A program made the translations under genes and the position numbers. A stretch of DNA of 64,000 bases. Source: Tetragonia tetragonoides (Eukaryota; Streptophyta; Magnoliopsida; Caryophyllales; Aizoaceae). Shown here piece after piece: positions 50,305 through 63,368 of this stretch; the first letter of the stretch is position 1; each line of letters begins with the position of its first letter. The notes beneath the pieces are model-generated. The model searched no databases. It had not been told where the DNA came from and saw only the letters and a program-made list of their open reading frames with translations. The stretch covers positions 12,126,001 to 12,190,000 of the forward strand of contig CM076142.1 in assembly GCA_038025085.1 (NCBI GenBank), given 5' to 3'.

Positions 50305-52911
50305 CTGTTTTAAAAAGATCAAACCCATGTCAAGAAATTTTCTTCTAATGCCAATTTTTGAAAATTGGGTTTTGCACCATCAAAAAAAAATGAATGTGAA
50401 AGTTATTATAAACAAACAATTCCAGGAAAACTTTCAATGGGGGTTGATAAATTGATGTGATCATGTACAAACTGAAAGTTTCTGGGGAAAAAGGTCAAAA
50501 TTTTAACACATTTTCTCATGTCAAATTGATTTGTGGTTGCACAATGGAAGAATTGGGAGGAGAGAGCAAGAAAGGTATAAATTAAGGAGGGTCACAAATG
50601 TTTTAACTCTAATATGTTATTGTGAACCAAGACTAGAGTAGGGTGATCGGCTCCTGAATCGCAGGAGAGGGAAGAAAAGAATGGAATTTGTTGGATGTGG
50701 GGGAATTATGTCACAGACTAATTCCATTAGAACAAGGAAACCATTTGAATAATACAACCTCCTCTTGGGGCTTGCCCCTCTAAGCAGGAAAATAAAAATA
50801 AAAGTTTTCTATCCCTTCAAAATACATATTGTAGTCTCATAATAAATCACCCTAGCTCTGATTTAAAAATAAGGGAAAAAAAAAACCACCATACCTGAAA
50901 GGCTCAAACTTTAATGCTCAATTAGGGCGGATACAGGTGGGTTCCGCCCCCGTTGGAGCGGAGATGGGGAAGTATCAGGTAGGAATGGGGGAGCGTCAGT
51001 CGGGGATGGGGTGGGGATGGTTTTGAAAAGGCAAAACCGCAGTGGGGGGTGGGGCGAGAATGGTTTGTGTTGTTCTCCAGTTGGATACCCGCCTCATACC
51101 TACACAATAATAAAAAATTAAAGTGTAGGAATTCTAAATATAAAATGTATTGACACAATTTGTTCAAATAATTTTGTTGTTTGTAATTAGGACACAATTT
51201 GCACGTTTATTGGGTTTGTTTGTTAAATACACTATAATTATTTTATTCGGGTATCATGTGGATTTAATACGATATGATTTATGAGACAGGTTTGGAGCGG
51301 GTATTAAGAGGGTATAGATATCCGCTGGATAACTGAGACGGGTGTAGTTCCCATCTCGCACCCATTGTGGGGAATGGTTTTGAAAATCTTACCATGACGG
51401 AGATGAAACGGATAGCAAATTAACCGTAACCAAGTAAGTATGAGTATCGTTATACCTTATACATATATCCACCATCGCTCCATCACCATCCCTACTCATG
51501 TATCAAATGATTATAAGTATATCCTTTAACGATAAAGTTAAAGATTCGATTTTATTGGCATCGGTGATTGTGCCTTGTATCTATTAATCAAAAGTAGGAA
51601 ATCAAACCCATATAGGCGTAGAAAGTATTTTGCTTTCATCCAAAGTAATAATGAAACTAGGTATGTAAATTTTGTTGCAACTTATCACAAAAATATTATA
51701 TGAAAATCATAATCAATAAGTGACCTATTTTAACTAAAATCATGAATCATTTTCTAAGTGTGTCTGTATCTAGGTTGCACACATACGGATACGGGTACAG
51801 AGACGGGTACAAATACGGATACGAAATATTGCAACTCATAAAAAATAGGATACGGATACGTGATAAAATGTAAAAAACGATTTTTTTTTTCATAAACATA
51901 GGCTCTAAATCATAATATTATAAAAGTAACTACTAAAATGTGAATGAAGAACAATTCAAACATATTTTATGGGTGCATATTACTATTTTGAATAAAAAAA
52001 TAGATAAGCAATGTAAACGTATCCAAAAATTATCGATCAAGTATCGAACAAGTATCCTATGAGTATCGGTATCCTACAAGTATCGGATACGAGATACTGC
52101 ACCTTTGAGAAGTATCGGTGCAACGGAGGTCTGTATTAGACCAATCAATTTAAAACAACTTGCTTAATAGCCATAAAATTATGGTAGATATTTGACATGA
52201 AAGGAGAGATATGGAGAAATAGTATAATTAATTTGACAAGTGACTTTAGGAAAATGTTTGGTTGACCCATGGGTAGGTAACCCATATTCCCTTTGTATCT
52301 ATCTCTCTCTTACTTTAAATGTCATTTCTTGGAAATAGAGGAGAGAGAAATTAAAAATAGAGGAGAGAGATAGAAACAAAGGGGAGGTGGGTTGCCAACT
52401 CAGTGGGTGGATGTATCATTCTCCGTGACTTTAATATCTTTTATTACAGAGGTCTTCAATTCAAATACTGATTCAAAAAAATTCAAATTTTGAGATTCTC
52501 TAATTTTTTTCATAAAAAATTACGGAGATGGGAAGGGTTGAATTTAAATGTCCAAGATAGGGATTTTCTGCTTGGCATGTATATCCAAGTCTTCAATTAA
52601 TAATATTATTTTTGCTCGTACAGTGCCAATTAGGTACAATTGAGAATATAATCTCGTAATTATCCCTCAAGAGAGGTATTGTCAAATTCGCCTTTTGTGT
52701 TCAGTCAATCTACACAGAGTAAATCGGTCACTTCATTTTCTGTCTATTTTTCTCAAGAAATACATCAAAATCGAGAATGTATTTCCTTTAATTGTCAAGG
52801 AAGAATATGTGATTCTACTTGGTGTATTTTCTATCATCTCGGTAGTCATAAGATGTCCGTTTTTTTATTTTTTATTGAAACTTGAGAGAAGTATTACTAA
52901 TATTACAACTA
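50305..52911. other. Intergenic, no gene seen
   Basis: About 50930-51420 and 51770-52135 are G-rich dispersed plant repeats (ggggatgggg; tacggatacgggtacag, tatcggatacg). An AGAGAGA/CTCTCT patch is at 52305-52375. No reading frame stands out. Confidence 0.55.
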
Positions 52912-53177
52912 CTTTCTCCGTTCTTTTTTCTCCTACCCACTTCTTTTTGCACGGAGTTTAATGAGAATTGCTTTTGGAACAAAAATTCCTTATTTGCCCT
53001 TACTTTAACACGAGAGAATGTTTGAGTTAGTAGTGGGTTGGAAAGTAATGATGACAAGAAAAAGTAAGGTTAAATGGGTCTTTTAATACTCAAAGTATTA
53101 CTCAAAGGAAAGTGGTTAGAAAAAAAAAGAACGGATATAAAAAAAAAAGTGGGTATGAGAAAAAAGAACGGAGGGAG
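52912..53177. mobile_element. Stowaway-like MITE, second family
   Basis: CTTTCTCCGTTCTTTTTTCTC at left mirrors GAGAAAAAAGAACGGAGGGAG at right, flanked by TA (52910-52911 and 53178-53179). The second layer ctcctacccac / gtgggtatgag is also inverted. Confidence 0.88.
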
Positions 53178-53179
53178 TA

Positions 53180-54477
53180 TATGATTGGCGGGCAGCAGAA
53201 AACAAGTGGCTAACACCAATACTTCACAAGTAGAAAAAAAAGTGAGAAAAAGGGGTGCAAGAACAACAACAATGACCCCTTATTAGTCATGCACAGATGC
53301 ACTCATGCCCCATCAAATGTCCCAAACAAGTACAACCAAACAGAAAATGGAAAACAGAAAGAAGATCTGGGATTTAATAAAATTATATATTGGACGTAGG
53401 ATGAGCTTACACGTGGAAGACCGCGTTTGGCAGGGAATGGAGTGGGGAAACTGGAAAGGAAGGTTTATAATTGAAGTTTCTTTATTTCCTTTATTTTAAG
53501 CACTGAACTCTAGTTTGTTGATAGAGTAGAACCCCAAATTGATATTTTGCTCTTCAGGCTAACAAAGCTTGCGTAATGAACTCATGGTCCTCATGGACAT
53601 GGTATGGGCAGACTTAACTAGTATGGCCATTCTCAACCTTTATATATCATTATCACTCGTTGTCAAAAAAAAAAAAAAAAAAATATCATTATCACATGTG
53701 ATGTACTGATGTGATAACCTTGTAGTAATTTATAATTTTTATTTTTTGGTTCAAGCCTTGTAATTTATACTTTCTGAATGCAACAAAGAGTCAAAGATAA
53801 CTCCTCCTTACCCGTTTTTGCCTGCTATATAAATTGAAATTCTCATATACAGAACTGAGGGTGAAATAGGCATCTCTAATTTAAACAGAAAAAGATGTAA
53901 ACTCCCCAGACTTTAACACGCCCCTTCCGATTTCTTGGCTACACCTCAACAAGTCTACACACACAAAGAAATTGTCTAGGATTAACACTATGCCATCTTT
54001 GACTTATGAATTTTGCAAGTTGTAATCATCCTGGCAAAGGTTGAAGATCCTAACATCTAACATGAATAAAGAGGTAGATGATGCATGAGAAAGAACAATA
54101 GTTTGAACCACCCATGCCATCTTTTTAGTTAAATGCTCTTACCCACTTTCAACATTTTACATGTGAATCATTGAAGGCTATACCCAAACCAAGGGAATTG
54201 AGCACTGACCAACAAAAAAAGAAGTAAGGTGGAGCATGGCAAGGCAATAAACGAAAACAAGACACCTTTTCTTGTTTCTTTATGAGTTATCTCCAGCTAC
54301 TCAAAGCCCCAGATGTTGTTTTCCCAATTGTTTTAAGCCATTCATTATTATTTTGGTCTTCTATTACCTCTCTTTAAATTAGCATCATTTTTTCTGTGTA
54401 AACTCATCTAAACTGTTAGTCTCTTTCTTTCTCCATACAGCAGATATCTCTATTCAAAGGACCATAGGGGTCAGAAA
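53180..54477. other. Upstream region of the TPR-like gene
   Basis: No gene seen. A poly-A run lies near 53665-53682. The 5' leader presumably lies in the last 100-200 bases (tctctttctttctcc). Confidence 0.5.
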
Positions 54478-55958
54478 ATGCTGCTAAGAAGCTCTTCCAC
54501 CCCAGTTCTAGGTTCACTACTGTCATCCTATTCAGATTCTCCGAACCACAACCATCACTCTGATTTCAACTCTCCGAGACACCTGCCGAAAAAGTTATCC
54601 TTCCATCAAACCGGCCATCTGCATCTCATCCCCCCCTCATCATACTCCTTCAACTCCTCTCCTTCTGTCAATGCTGAATTCACATCTGATAGTTCTCGGA
54701 CCAACGGGTTCCGAAGAGTTCAGTCTGATGGAAATTTGGAAGACCTAATATCTGGTTCTTGTAATAGCTTTGATGAATTTAACAGTTTTAAGAAAATGTC
54801 GCGGAAACCCAATTGCTCGGTTTTGGAGACTATCCCATCTTTCTCAGTGCACAGGAATGGAACCAGGTATGAAGATGAAGAGGACGAAGACGAGGAAACG
54901 GAAACTGATGAAGAAGAAGAAAGCGAGAAGGTAGAAAGCGAAGATATATACCTACAGAAGAGCATGGCATTCCTGAATAACTACAAAGGTTTTGAAAACA
55001 GAAATTTCCTAGTTGAACTCGAAAATGAGCATGTCCCTTCCAAGATGCATCTTGCAAAGGGACTTGGAGCTCTTACGGGTGGATTTAATGGCGGCGGTGG
55101 CCACAATGAATATACAGCAACAGGTTTTGGTGGCGGTAGCAACAATGAGACTAGCATGGAAGAGTATTACCAGACGATGTTGGAGCAGAATCCTGGAAAC
55201 CCATTGCTCTTGAGGAACTATGCTCAGTTTCTACACCAGGTGAGCCTCACTACCATATTCCTTTTACCTGAAACTCTGGAAGATACTTCATGGTCATCTG
55301 ATTTCAGTACCATAGCATGGTTTGCTCAAACCTCCCAATCTTGCACGAATAATTCATGTCATGCCATGCAACTTTTTCTCTCCTCTGCAACCTTTCGAAG
55401 AATTTCAGAACCTGTAGCATCAAGCATCAGTCCATCATTGAAGTTAGATAGTATACAAAATAAATAAAGAAATCATGTCATATCATTCTTACAGTGCCTA
55501 TCATGAGGCTCCAGCCTTGAGGGGATATATTGATAGTCTACAGACAGTTCTAATTCTCTCTCTCTCATTTATGTAGTCTAAGAGGGACCTTGGAAGGGCT
55601 GAGGAGTACTACTCTCGAGCAGTACTAATGGATCCGAGAGACGGCGAAATCCTTTCACAGTATGCGCAGCTGACCTGGGAGCTCCACCGTGATGAAGAGC
55701 GCGCTTCAAGCTACTTTCAGAGAGCGGTTCAAGCTGCACCTGAAGACAGGTCAGTATTAAGTATTTCGACAATTGAGTTACTTCTTGGACATCCCTTCTA
55801 TTGTTAAACTGAACATTTTTCGCTTTGTTTCCTTCAGCCATATTCTCGCAGCGTATGCTGGTTTTCTGTGGGAAACTGAAGAGGAAGCAGACAGTGATAT
55901 GCTAAGCAAGAAACTCCCGCTTCACCACGGGAGCACGGTTATTGCTGCAAATACTTAG
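54478..55958 (+). CDS. TPR-like superfamily protein with acidic linker
   Basis: Exons 54478-55239, 55577-55749 and 55838-55958 (CAG|gtgagc ... tgtag|TCT; GAC AG|gtcagt ... ttcag|C CAT); 351 aa. The N-terminal 125 residues are Ser/Pro-rich with MLLRSSSTPVLGSLL and RRVQSDGNLEDL, typical of this plant family. A run of about 25 mainly Glu/Asp residues follows (about 129-154), then a Gly-rich patch. The C-terminal third has TPR-type helices: MEEYYQTMLEQNPGNPLLLRNYAQFLHQ, LGRAEEYYSRAVLMDPRDGEILSQYAQLTWE, ERASSYFQRAVQAAPEDSHILAAYAGFLWE. The family has HAT/TPR-like repeats and unknown function. Without splicing, the first frame would run on to 55467. Confidence 0.9.
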
Positions 55959-56211
55959 GTTTCAGAGAAACTTAGGGTTTAATATATTCTTTTAGAATCA
56001 TAATGTATAAAGAAAATATAATGTGTTTGCAACAAGTCAACAACCCATTGAAGAAAATCTCGGTTCCTCATTTCAATCTTTGCAAAATTTTAAACTAGCA
56101 AATACTTGGTGTGTACGGAGATATACAAGCATAAAAGAAATACTGGAACACATTTGCAAACATGGAAATAAGAATATAATGGCTTATTTATTTTACTGCT
56201 CGCTCTTTACC
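55959..56211. other. 3' flank of the TPR-like gene
   Basis: Contains aataatgtataaagaaaatataatg as a plausible 3' end region. No further gene. Confidence 0.4.
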
Positions 56212-56402
56212 CAGTCGGGATCTTCTACTGTTGTTAAAAGAACAGTAGAGTACTTTTCTTAAAATTTCTATCATTGGATTAGAGGGGGTGGACTTTTAGC
56301 CATTAGATGGAGGGGGTGGGTTTTTAAAATTTAAACAGTTAGAGAAGAGAGATAGAGAGAAAAAGGAACAGTAGAGTGCTGTAACAGTAGAGGATCCAAA
56401 TT
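56212..56402. mobile_element. MULE- or hAT-type MITE, 191 bp
   Basis: GGATCTTCTACTGTT at left mirrors AACAGTAGAGGATCC at right, with a 10-bp direct repeat GCTCTTTACC at 56202-56211 and 56403-56412. The terminus (TTGGATCCTCT-like) resembles that of 5555-5711. Confidence 0.72.
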
Positions 56403-56819
56403 GCTCTTTACCTAACCAGCAAAAACGACTTCAGGACAGCTGAGGACACATGAGTAACAACATGCACAAACACAATCAATATTTCATTTTGTTATATTGA
56501 CCAAAATTCAGATGCCACAAATCCAAGACAAAGCACTAAAATTGCCGGTCGGGCAGAAATTCAAAAGACACTCCCCACAAAAACGAAAAAGATGTGGGGA
56601 AAACGGGGCACATATATCCCAAAAAATCAACTAATTTATGCTTCTCATGCCCAACTTGTGGATCAATAATTTCGAACCCAGGCTCCGGGGTAGACCTAAT
56701 TGTTCATCACTAAAATCAACCAAAAAAAAGAACACCTATAGAACATAGCAAAACTTGTGGCATTACTGATGAAGCCCTAATCCAGATAGTACTTCTTCAT
56801 CCATACTTCTTCATCCGCT

Positions 56820-59800
56820 TTACTGGAAAGTACGCTGCTGGAACCCATTACCTCTCACTCTGCTGTAGTCAGAACCATCAAGACCACTTCCTCGACCAGG
56901 GTTTCTAATACCACCACGCCCCCTTGATGTTTCGCTTTGGTAACCCCCTCTGCCTCGGCCTCGGCCTCTAGGAGCACCTGTCAAATGCAATAAGGAAATC
57001 AGATTACAGATTAATCTTGAAGACCCCAGACACACACACACACACACACACAAAGGAAAAAAGAAACACTTCATTTTTGGGTAACATAATGATTTGGACA
57101 AAATCTAGATTATTCGCTATTGTCAACAGAACTTGGGGCATATCATTATATCAGCTAAAAACACATACGTTGGTGGATATCATTTAGCTTATCTGCTGCT
57201 ACTTTCAAGGAGAAAGAGCGCGCAATATTCAGAACTTTTCCAATTCAAGTCCCTGTTTATAAGTTATAACCCCAGGCTCCTTTTTTTTAGATAAGAGAAA
57301 ATTTTATTAATCAATTGGTAAAGAATACAAAAATGTGGAGGATAAGGTATCCTCTGTATAAAAAGAAAACTATCTACACATCACGCCAATGGCGTTGAAC
57401 TAAAGTGAACGGAACACCCTTAAAGGCTCCCGCCGCCTTAGCCCAAAGAAAAGCCAAGTAAACTATTATAACCCCAGGCTCCTTACAATCTGATACTGGA
57501 GGTTTTCATGGTCATTAACTTCAGGGCCCATGGATTAGTCAAGCAAAGCTTGGACACCCATGTTATCTTATAAATAAAAAAAATCTGAACCCCCCTCCCA
57601 ACTCATTACTACCAGGAGATTGCTAGTGCAGCTAGTTATGAATATTTATACTACCAGATATTTCTACTTCCTAGTTCCACCCTCACAAAGGGCTAAAAGA
57701 TTCCACCATCTCCACGTCATCCAAAATTATTCACAGGACAACCATCTTATACCAATAAAGTGCAAAACTTAAATAACTTCACAGTGCGCCATGGAAAGAG
57801 AACTTTCAGACATAATACAACTCTTCAAACAAAAAAAAAAAAACAGACCATATCCAATTATCCACCAAGCCTTCCTGGACAAGCGGAACAAACTCCACGG
57901 ATATCAAAAGATTGGTCATACATGAGAGCCATTTCTTCATGGTTTTCACAATTTCCGGCATTGTGTACTAGGAATCTAGGATAACTATATTGGTAATTTG
58001 ATAGTCAGAAAAACACGAAATTCTCACTCAGCTCACCATAAAAAATAAACAATCAACAGCCAAACCACATAAACTTTACCACATACGTTACTACAGAATT
58101 TGCAGGTTTACAGAGAAGTCAAGGAGTCACAAGTCGGAATATTTATTGCTGAATACATGTCTGATCTAGAACTAAATTTTAACAAAGTCCTTCACATTCT
58201 ATATCTCAAAAAATAAACAATCACTCTTCCACATGCTTTCAGTGTATCAATATCACTATATTTGGAAAACAGGTTATTACTGATTATTGTAAGTTAGAAG
58301 GAAACAAGTGAGTGCAGCAACCAACTAAAAACAGTATGAGTGTTTCATGTACATCAATTTCAATTCATTTCTGCAAAATTGATAGTAGGCGACATAAAAA
58401 GCAACATTAAGCTGGATTCTAATAGCAAGGCACATACCTCCACCTCGGGTACTGTTGCTGCCGCCTGCTCTCCTCTCTTCAATGAAAACTTGCCTACCAA
58501 GCAATTCGATAGGAGAAGCCTACAATTGAATGCAACACGTTTAACCTCACAAGCATCAGGTATTTCAATAATTGGGCAAAAACAAAATGGAAATATGGAA
58601 TCAGACAATAAAACTAGAATCAATTTTTGTTCCTCGAGATAAGTAAATTCTCGCACTGTTTTAACATCAGTACTGAAGAAGTTTACATATGTAATGGTAT
58701 GTAGTATGCTTTCTTCAATTTGAAGTCTAAGGCCAACAAATTTTCACACACAAAATTAACTGTTTTCACGACTGCTTACGATGGCATTTACAAAACTTCC
58801 AGCAAAATATGAATAACAGCTTGTTCGTCAACGCCAATAGAATATTAGAATGTTGCATTATCCTAGGCCTAGGGTACCTTAAGACTCTTAGACTCATCAA
58901 TTTGTGATTGTAAAAACAAACTGACTAGGAATACATATAATATCACAACAGATAAAAAATCCAGCACCTAGCGATTTTAAAACCTCATAATCAAAAATAA
59001 ATTGCCTGAAATTCTATACCAGTCAAACTGCATTGTTGCCTTTGTTGGTGATATTTGTAACATTAGATACTCAAGCCATAGATTCACTTTGATGACTCCA
59101 TCATCTAAAGGTTATGTGCTCTCTTTAAACTAAATAAGAATTAAAGAAAAAAATGATAATTCTCAGAATGATAAGCCAAACCTTAATTGCAGTGTGAACT
59201 CCAGCCATGTCTTCATACTCGACAAATGCAAAGCAGACACCTATTTCCTGAAAGCACACCAGCACAGTGTTAACTAATTACTTTCTAATAGAAGCTTCAT
59301 AAATTTACTCCACAACATCAAATTAGCTAAGCTGACCTTTTTATTCCTAATGAACACTCCATTAGGCTTGATTTTACCGAACTTCTTGAACTCCTTCTCA
59401 AGATCAGCATTTGTAACATTTGAAGGCAAGCTCCTGACGTAGACCGATGTCAGCTCACCTGATTTTAGAAGGTAACCAAATGAGCATGGATGTATTTATT
59501 ACAAGCAAACAGATTCACAAAGAAATGAATCCAGCAGTATTTAGAACAACCGCATACATGCAATCAACAGTGCCATAACATGAGATTTTACACCCTTGAA
59601 CACATTTTACACCTTACTGGTTCTAGCTACATTTTACATTTCTTCCATTTCTCACTTCCCCCAACTTTAAAAAAGGGAAAGAACGTTATATACAGTCTCT
59701 TCAGAGTTGAGACTTTTTATTCATTTAGTTCTTGATATTTCACATCCTGCGATCTCTCCCACAACCACCAGCTAGACCTGGCAAATGGCTAGTTTGGGTC

Positions 59801-62800
59801 AGTTTTGTTTAGGACTATGTTACCAGGACTCGGGTACGGGTACGGGTGCCGGGTGCGGGTAGGGGTCCAAGTGTCGGATACGTCATGGTTAGAAATTTGA
59901 GGACACTGGGACGTTGTCCAAAATTAGGGACACGGGTACGGGGATGTTGTCCTAAACTTGGACACAGGTGCGGGGGTACAGCATTTTAAAAATATTTATC
60001 TTTCAAAATAAAAAAAAAATTATTTGTAAGTTCGAAATTTTATAAATTGAAAATTCTAAAACTATTGTTTGGGCCCATGTGAATTTAAGTTGATTCTATA
60101 AAGAAATGGGTAGAGTTGGAGTAATTGTTACTATTTGGGCCCAAGTGATATTTTGTTTGGGCCTGCCAACCTTAGTTTTAAAAAGCACGAAGCGCTTCGA
60201 GGCAATAAGGGTCTTCGGAGTCGGAGCGCGAGGGGCAAGGCGAAGGCGCACGCCTCACGTACGCGAGGCGCACTTTTTCTAAATACTTAAAATATATTTT
60301 TATATTTTATTTTTCACGCAAAACACATTAATAATATACTAGAATTCTTAACGTCAAGATAGAAATAGAAAACAACTTGCTAAATATTACAGAAATTGAA
60401 CAAATTAATAAGATTAGATGGAAAATTGAAGAAAAACAACATTTTGGACTGAAGCGCCTCGTGCGCCTCAGGTGCGCCTCAGGCGTTGAGGCTGTCGCCT
60501 CGCCTCGCCTCATGCGCCTCAGGTGGTCTGAGGCGTTGAGGCTGTCGCCTCGCCTCGCCTCAGGCGCGCTTTTTAAAACTATGCTGCCAAGTGGTATTAA
60601 ATATTCAGCTCAGGCACGTGAAAACTACTTCTCTGCCAAGCGTATAAACTGAAATTCTAAAACACTACTCCTCACTTAAGTCATAAGCGCCACTCCAGGA
60701 GAAAGAAAGAGAATCGCCGGAAGCTGAATGTCTCGTCTGTCTCGCATCTTTCTCCCTCACTCTGGATTTCTTACCGGCACCCGTGTCGTGTCACGAGTCA
60801 CGACACGGGTACGATGAACTAAAGTGCCAAGTCCTGCTAGCATAGGTTTAGGATCTATTTAGATCATGAAATATTCAGTCGGGTCAGGTTTGCCAAGTCT
60901 ACCACCACTTTGGCGCCATGTAAACTACCTCCTCCATATCCAATATCATGTGCAGCACATTGATCAATAAAATTTCATCCATTACTTCATCCTCTATCAT
61001 ATAACCCATGATTGGAATAACTTGCATTTGAGAGAGACAAGAAGAAAGAGTGATGATTTCAATTTTAAAATAAATGCCAGTTGAATACTTTCTTCCGATT
61101 TCTCTACAATTCAATTCTTATGATGGCAGGCATTTAGGAACACCAGTTTTACTACCTGAAAGAAAGCAATTCCAAAATAATCCACATGAAGGTACAGAAG
61201 ATGGAAATCAGCAAAGCTGCACTCTAACAAACCCAATTCTATTTTTGTTTTCCGAAAAGAAATCTTAAAGTTTATGACAGGAGCAAATGAGTTTGTATTC
61301 CTGTAACCAATGCCCACCCAAAAAAAAGGACAGCATAATATGTGAAACCTCTCATATCCTCAACGCATAGACAACTAGACTCATTAAACACCTGCAAACG
61401 AAACCTTACTGAGGACATGAATATAGACATAATATACAAGCATGAACCCTCATACGAAGTCCTTCATGGATAAATCAAACAGAATGACAATGCAGCCAGC
61501 CACAAAACCACAAGCAAGAACCACAACTCCCAAGTTATGAATATAAAGAAGAAATCTCTCAAGACAATGAATCCTAAGGCTATGTTTGGCAAAATTAGTT
61601 GTAGCTGTAGCTGTCAAGTGTTATTAAAGGAAAGAAATTAGTAGAAAACTGCTAAAAAGTGATACAAAAGGCTAATAAACTAGCTGTAGCTGTAGCTGCA
61701 GGTGGAAGCTTGCAGGGATAGCTTTCAAAAAATTAGTTGTAGCTGTAACTTCAGATAAAAAATCTGATGACAAACCGTTTGGTAGCAGAGAGTAAAAACA
61801 CTAGCTTCAAGCTGTAACTTTTATTGAAAAGCTAGCTGTTCGTGCCAAACATAGCCTAAGTCTCCAATCAATATCACAATCACAAGAAGTATCTCAGAAT
61901 CAGCCAACTTTGATGGACTTCCTACTGCTTACTGTAGTTCCATGGACTATATCCAAGCAATTGTTTATTCATGACAACTTAAAAGTTAGTTTGTTACATT
62001 CAATACAAACGACTTCAAGTCCCCAAAAAACAATGGATTTGCAAAATCAATTATAGATAATAAGCAGATAAAAAAAGATACCTTCTTCTTGAATAAGACC
62101 TTCATCTGCCCCAGCACCACCTGTTTCTGGAACAAATGATGATGCTGATGGGTTCAATTGTGGAGCACTTGCTTGTACCCTCTGATGCTGCTCTGGTGGG
62201 GGTGGCATGCTCTGCCTCGCAGCTGGTTGAGGAGCAACTGTTGGTGCAGACTGCCCTTTAGCTGCTCGCAACTGGCCAATATAACAAACCAAAACATGAG
62301 GAGATGAAACAATACAATTTAGCACCAGTGCAAAAAATAGGAATATCAAAATTGTAAAACCAGAACCCCAACCCAAAACACACCCCAGTTGCCTCCTCCT
62401 TTCTCTTTCCTCTCTCTCCTAAGAAAATTCAAATGCCAAGAATCATATCTTGGCCCTTCGTCACTTTGAAACGATCCTTTACTATTCAATTATTCACTCT
62501 ACCTCAGTTTTTAACATTCCTCAACAATATGAATTTTGTTAGTAGTAAGTGGGCTCGTCATACATCTATCTGAAAATAACAAATCAATATAAAGATGTTT
62601 GCGGATTGAAGATCATGGTGCAAGGTTCATGACTGTAGCAGAGCAACAGCCAAAGAGGTGAACAATTTGGCCACATAAAACAGCCATTGTATCTGATCTT
62701 GAAGACATCAGGGAAGTTTTTGATTCTTCAATCGCATATGAACTCCTTGGGCACTCAAAACCTAGATCTAGGATGGGGAAGATGGGAAGGGCAGAGGAAG

Positions 62801-63368
62801 GGAGGGAAGGGTCAGAATGACTGAAACTTCAAATCTGGGCCCAGCTGCAACCGAGCATCACCCAGTAAATCAACATCATCAACTATGATTTTAAGAAAAT
62901 TAGTTTCCTTCAGCCGAGGGAAATAACTTTTCCTTTGAAAACAACTCCCCCCCCCCCCCCCCCGCCACAATGCAAACCCAAACAAGGGGAAGAAATGAAT
63001 ATCTTATCAGCATGAAAGAGAGAGCTTTCTTAAAGCAACCACACCACCACCACCTAGCCAAAAAGAATTAAACCTCCAGAAAGAAAATCAAAGAAGAAGG
63101 CATACAATGGCTGCATATGTGCGAGCCTGCCCAGCAGGCTCATTGGCAGGTACGGGTATTGAGTCTTCCACATGGTTCACATGGTTTACAGCACTCTCAA
63201 CTAGAGGGGATTCTTCCACAGGAGTTTCTTCAATTACAGTTTCAGATTGAGGTTCTTCTTCATGCTGTTGTTCATCAGGAAGGCTATATTTGTCAACGGG
63301 ACTATCTTCCTCAATAGGAATTGAATTCACATACTCCCTGGTGTCTTCTTCCAACTCATAATTAGAAA
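56820..63368 (-). CDS. Plant G3BP-like protein (NTF2 + RRM), C-terminal part; 5' exons off the window
   Basis: Minus-strand exons seen: 63368-63106, 62271-62082, 59458-59337, 59247-59182, 58519-58438, 56977-56820; 292 aa with consistent phases. The first visible exon begins after an acceptor with two bases of a codon (TT TCT AAT TAT GAG), so the gene continues beyond 64000, where the NTF2 domain should be. Visible: an acidic linker (EEDTREYVNSIPIEEDSP...), ILRAAKGQSAPTV, a Pro/Gln-rich linker, then an RRM with RNP2 SVYVRSLP and RNP1 GVCFAFVEYE, the segment ASPIELLGRQVFIEERRAGG, and a C-terminal RGG tail (GAPRGRGRGRGGYQSETSRGRGG). Family members are cytoplasmic RNA-binding, stress-granule-associated proteins. 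Introns carry several transposons. Confidence 0.92.
57283..57465 (-). mobile_element. 5'-truncated LINE-type insertion in a G3BP-like intron
   Basis: A poly-T start (poly-A on the minus strand) and an exact 19-bp duplication TTATAACCCCAGGCTCCTT at 57264-57282 and 57466-57484. The insert read on minus ends caattgattaataaaatttt-ctc and a poly-A tail, like a plant L1 3' end. Confidence 0.85.
59773..60900. repeat. Dispersed GGGTACGGGT-rich element interrupted by a foldback element
   Basis: Ends tagacctggcaaa and tttgccaagtct are inverted. The interior has cgggtacgggtacgggtgcc near 59830 and cacgacacgggtacg near 60800. Ends similar to 24642-24889. Confidence 0.6.
60173..60581. mobile_element. Foldback-type MITE rich in GCCTC/GAGGC
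   Basis: Ends TAGTTTTAAAAAGC and GCTTTTTAAAACTA are perfect inverted repeats. Both arms carry gcgaggcg or cgcctcgcctc repeats, including two direct copies of ggcgttgaggctgtcgcctc (60482 and 60532 regions). It lies in the G3BP-like intron inside 59773-60900. Confidence 0.85.
61578..61856. mobile_element. Tourist-like MITE in a G3BP-like intron
   Basis: GGCTATGTTTGGCA and TGCCAAACATAGCC are perfect 14-bp inverted ends, flanked by TAA (61575-61577 and 61857-61859). The interior has repeated tagctgtagctgt motifs. Confidence 0.93.
62947..62963. repeat. Poly-C run of 17 bases in a G3BP-like intron
   Basis: An uninterrupted C run. It is a likely place for an assembly length error. Confidence 0.95.

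Noticed and set aside
60377..60652. 91-codon frame with repeated Arg-Leu-Arg
   Set aside because: It lies across the GCCTC foldback element; repeat-driven.
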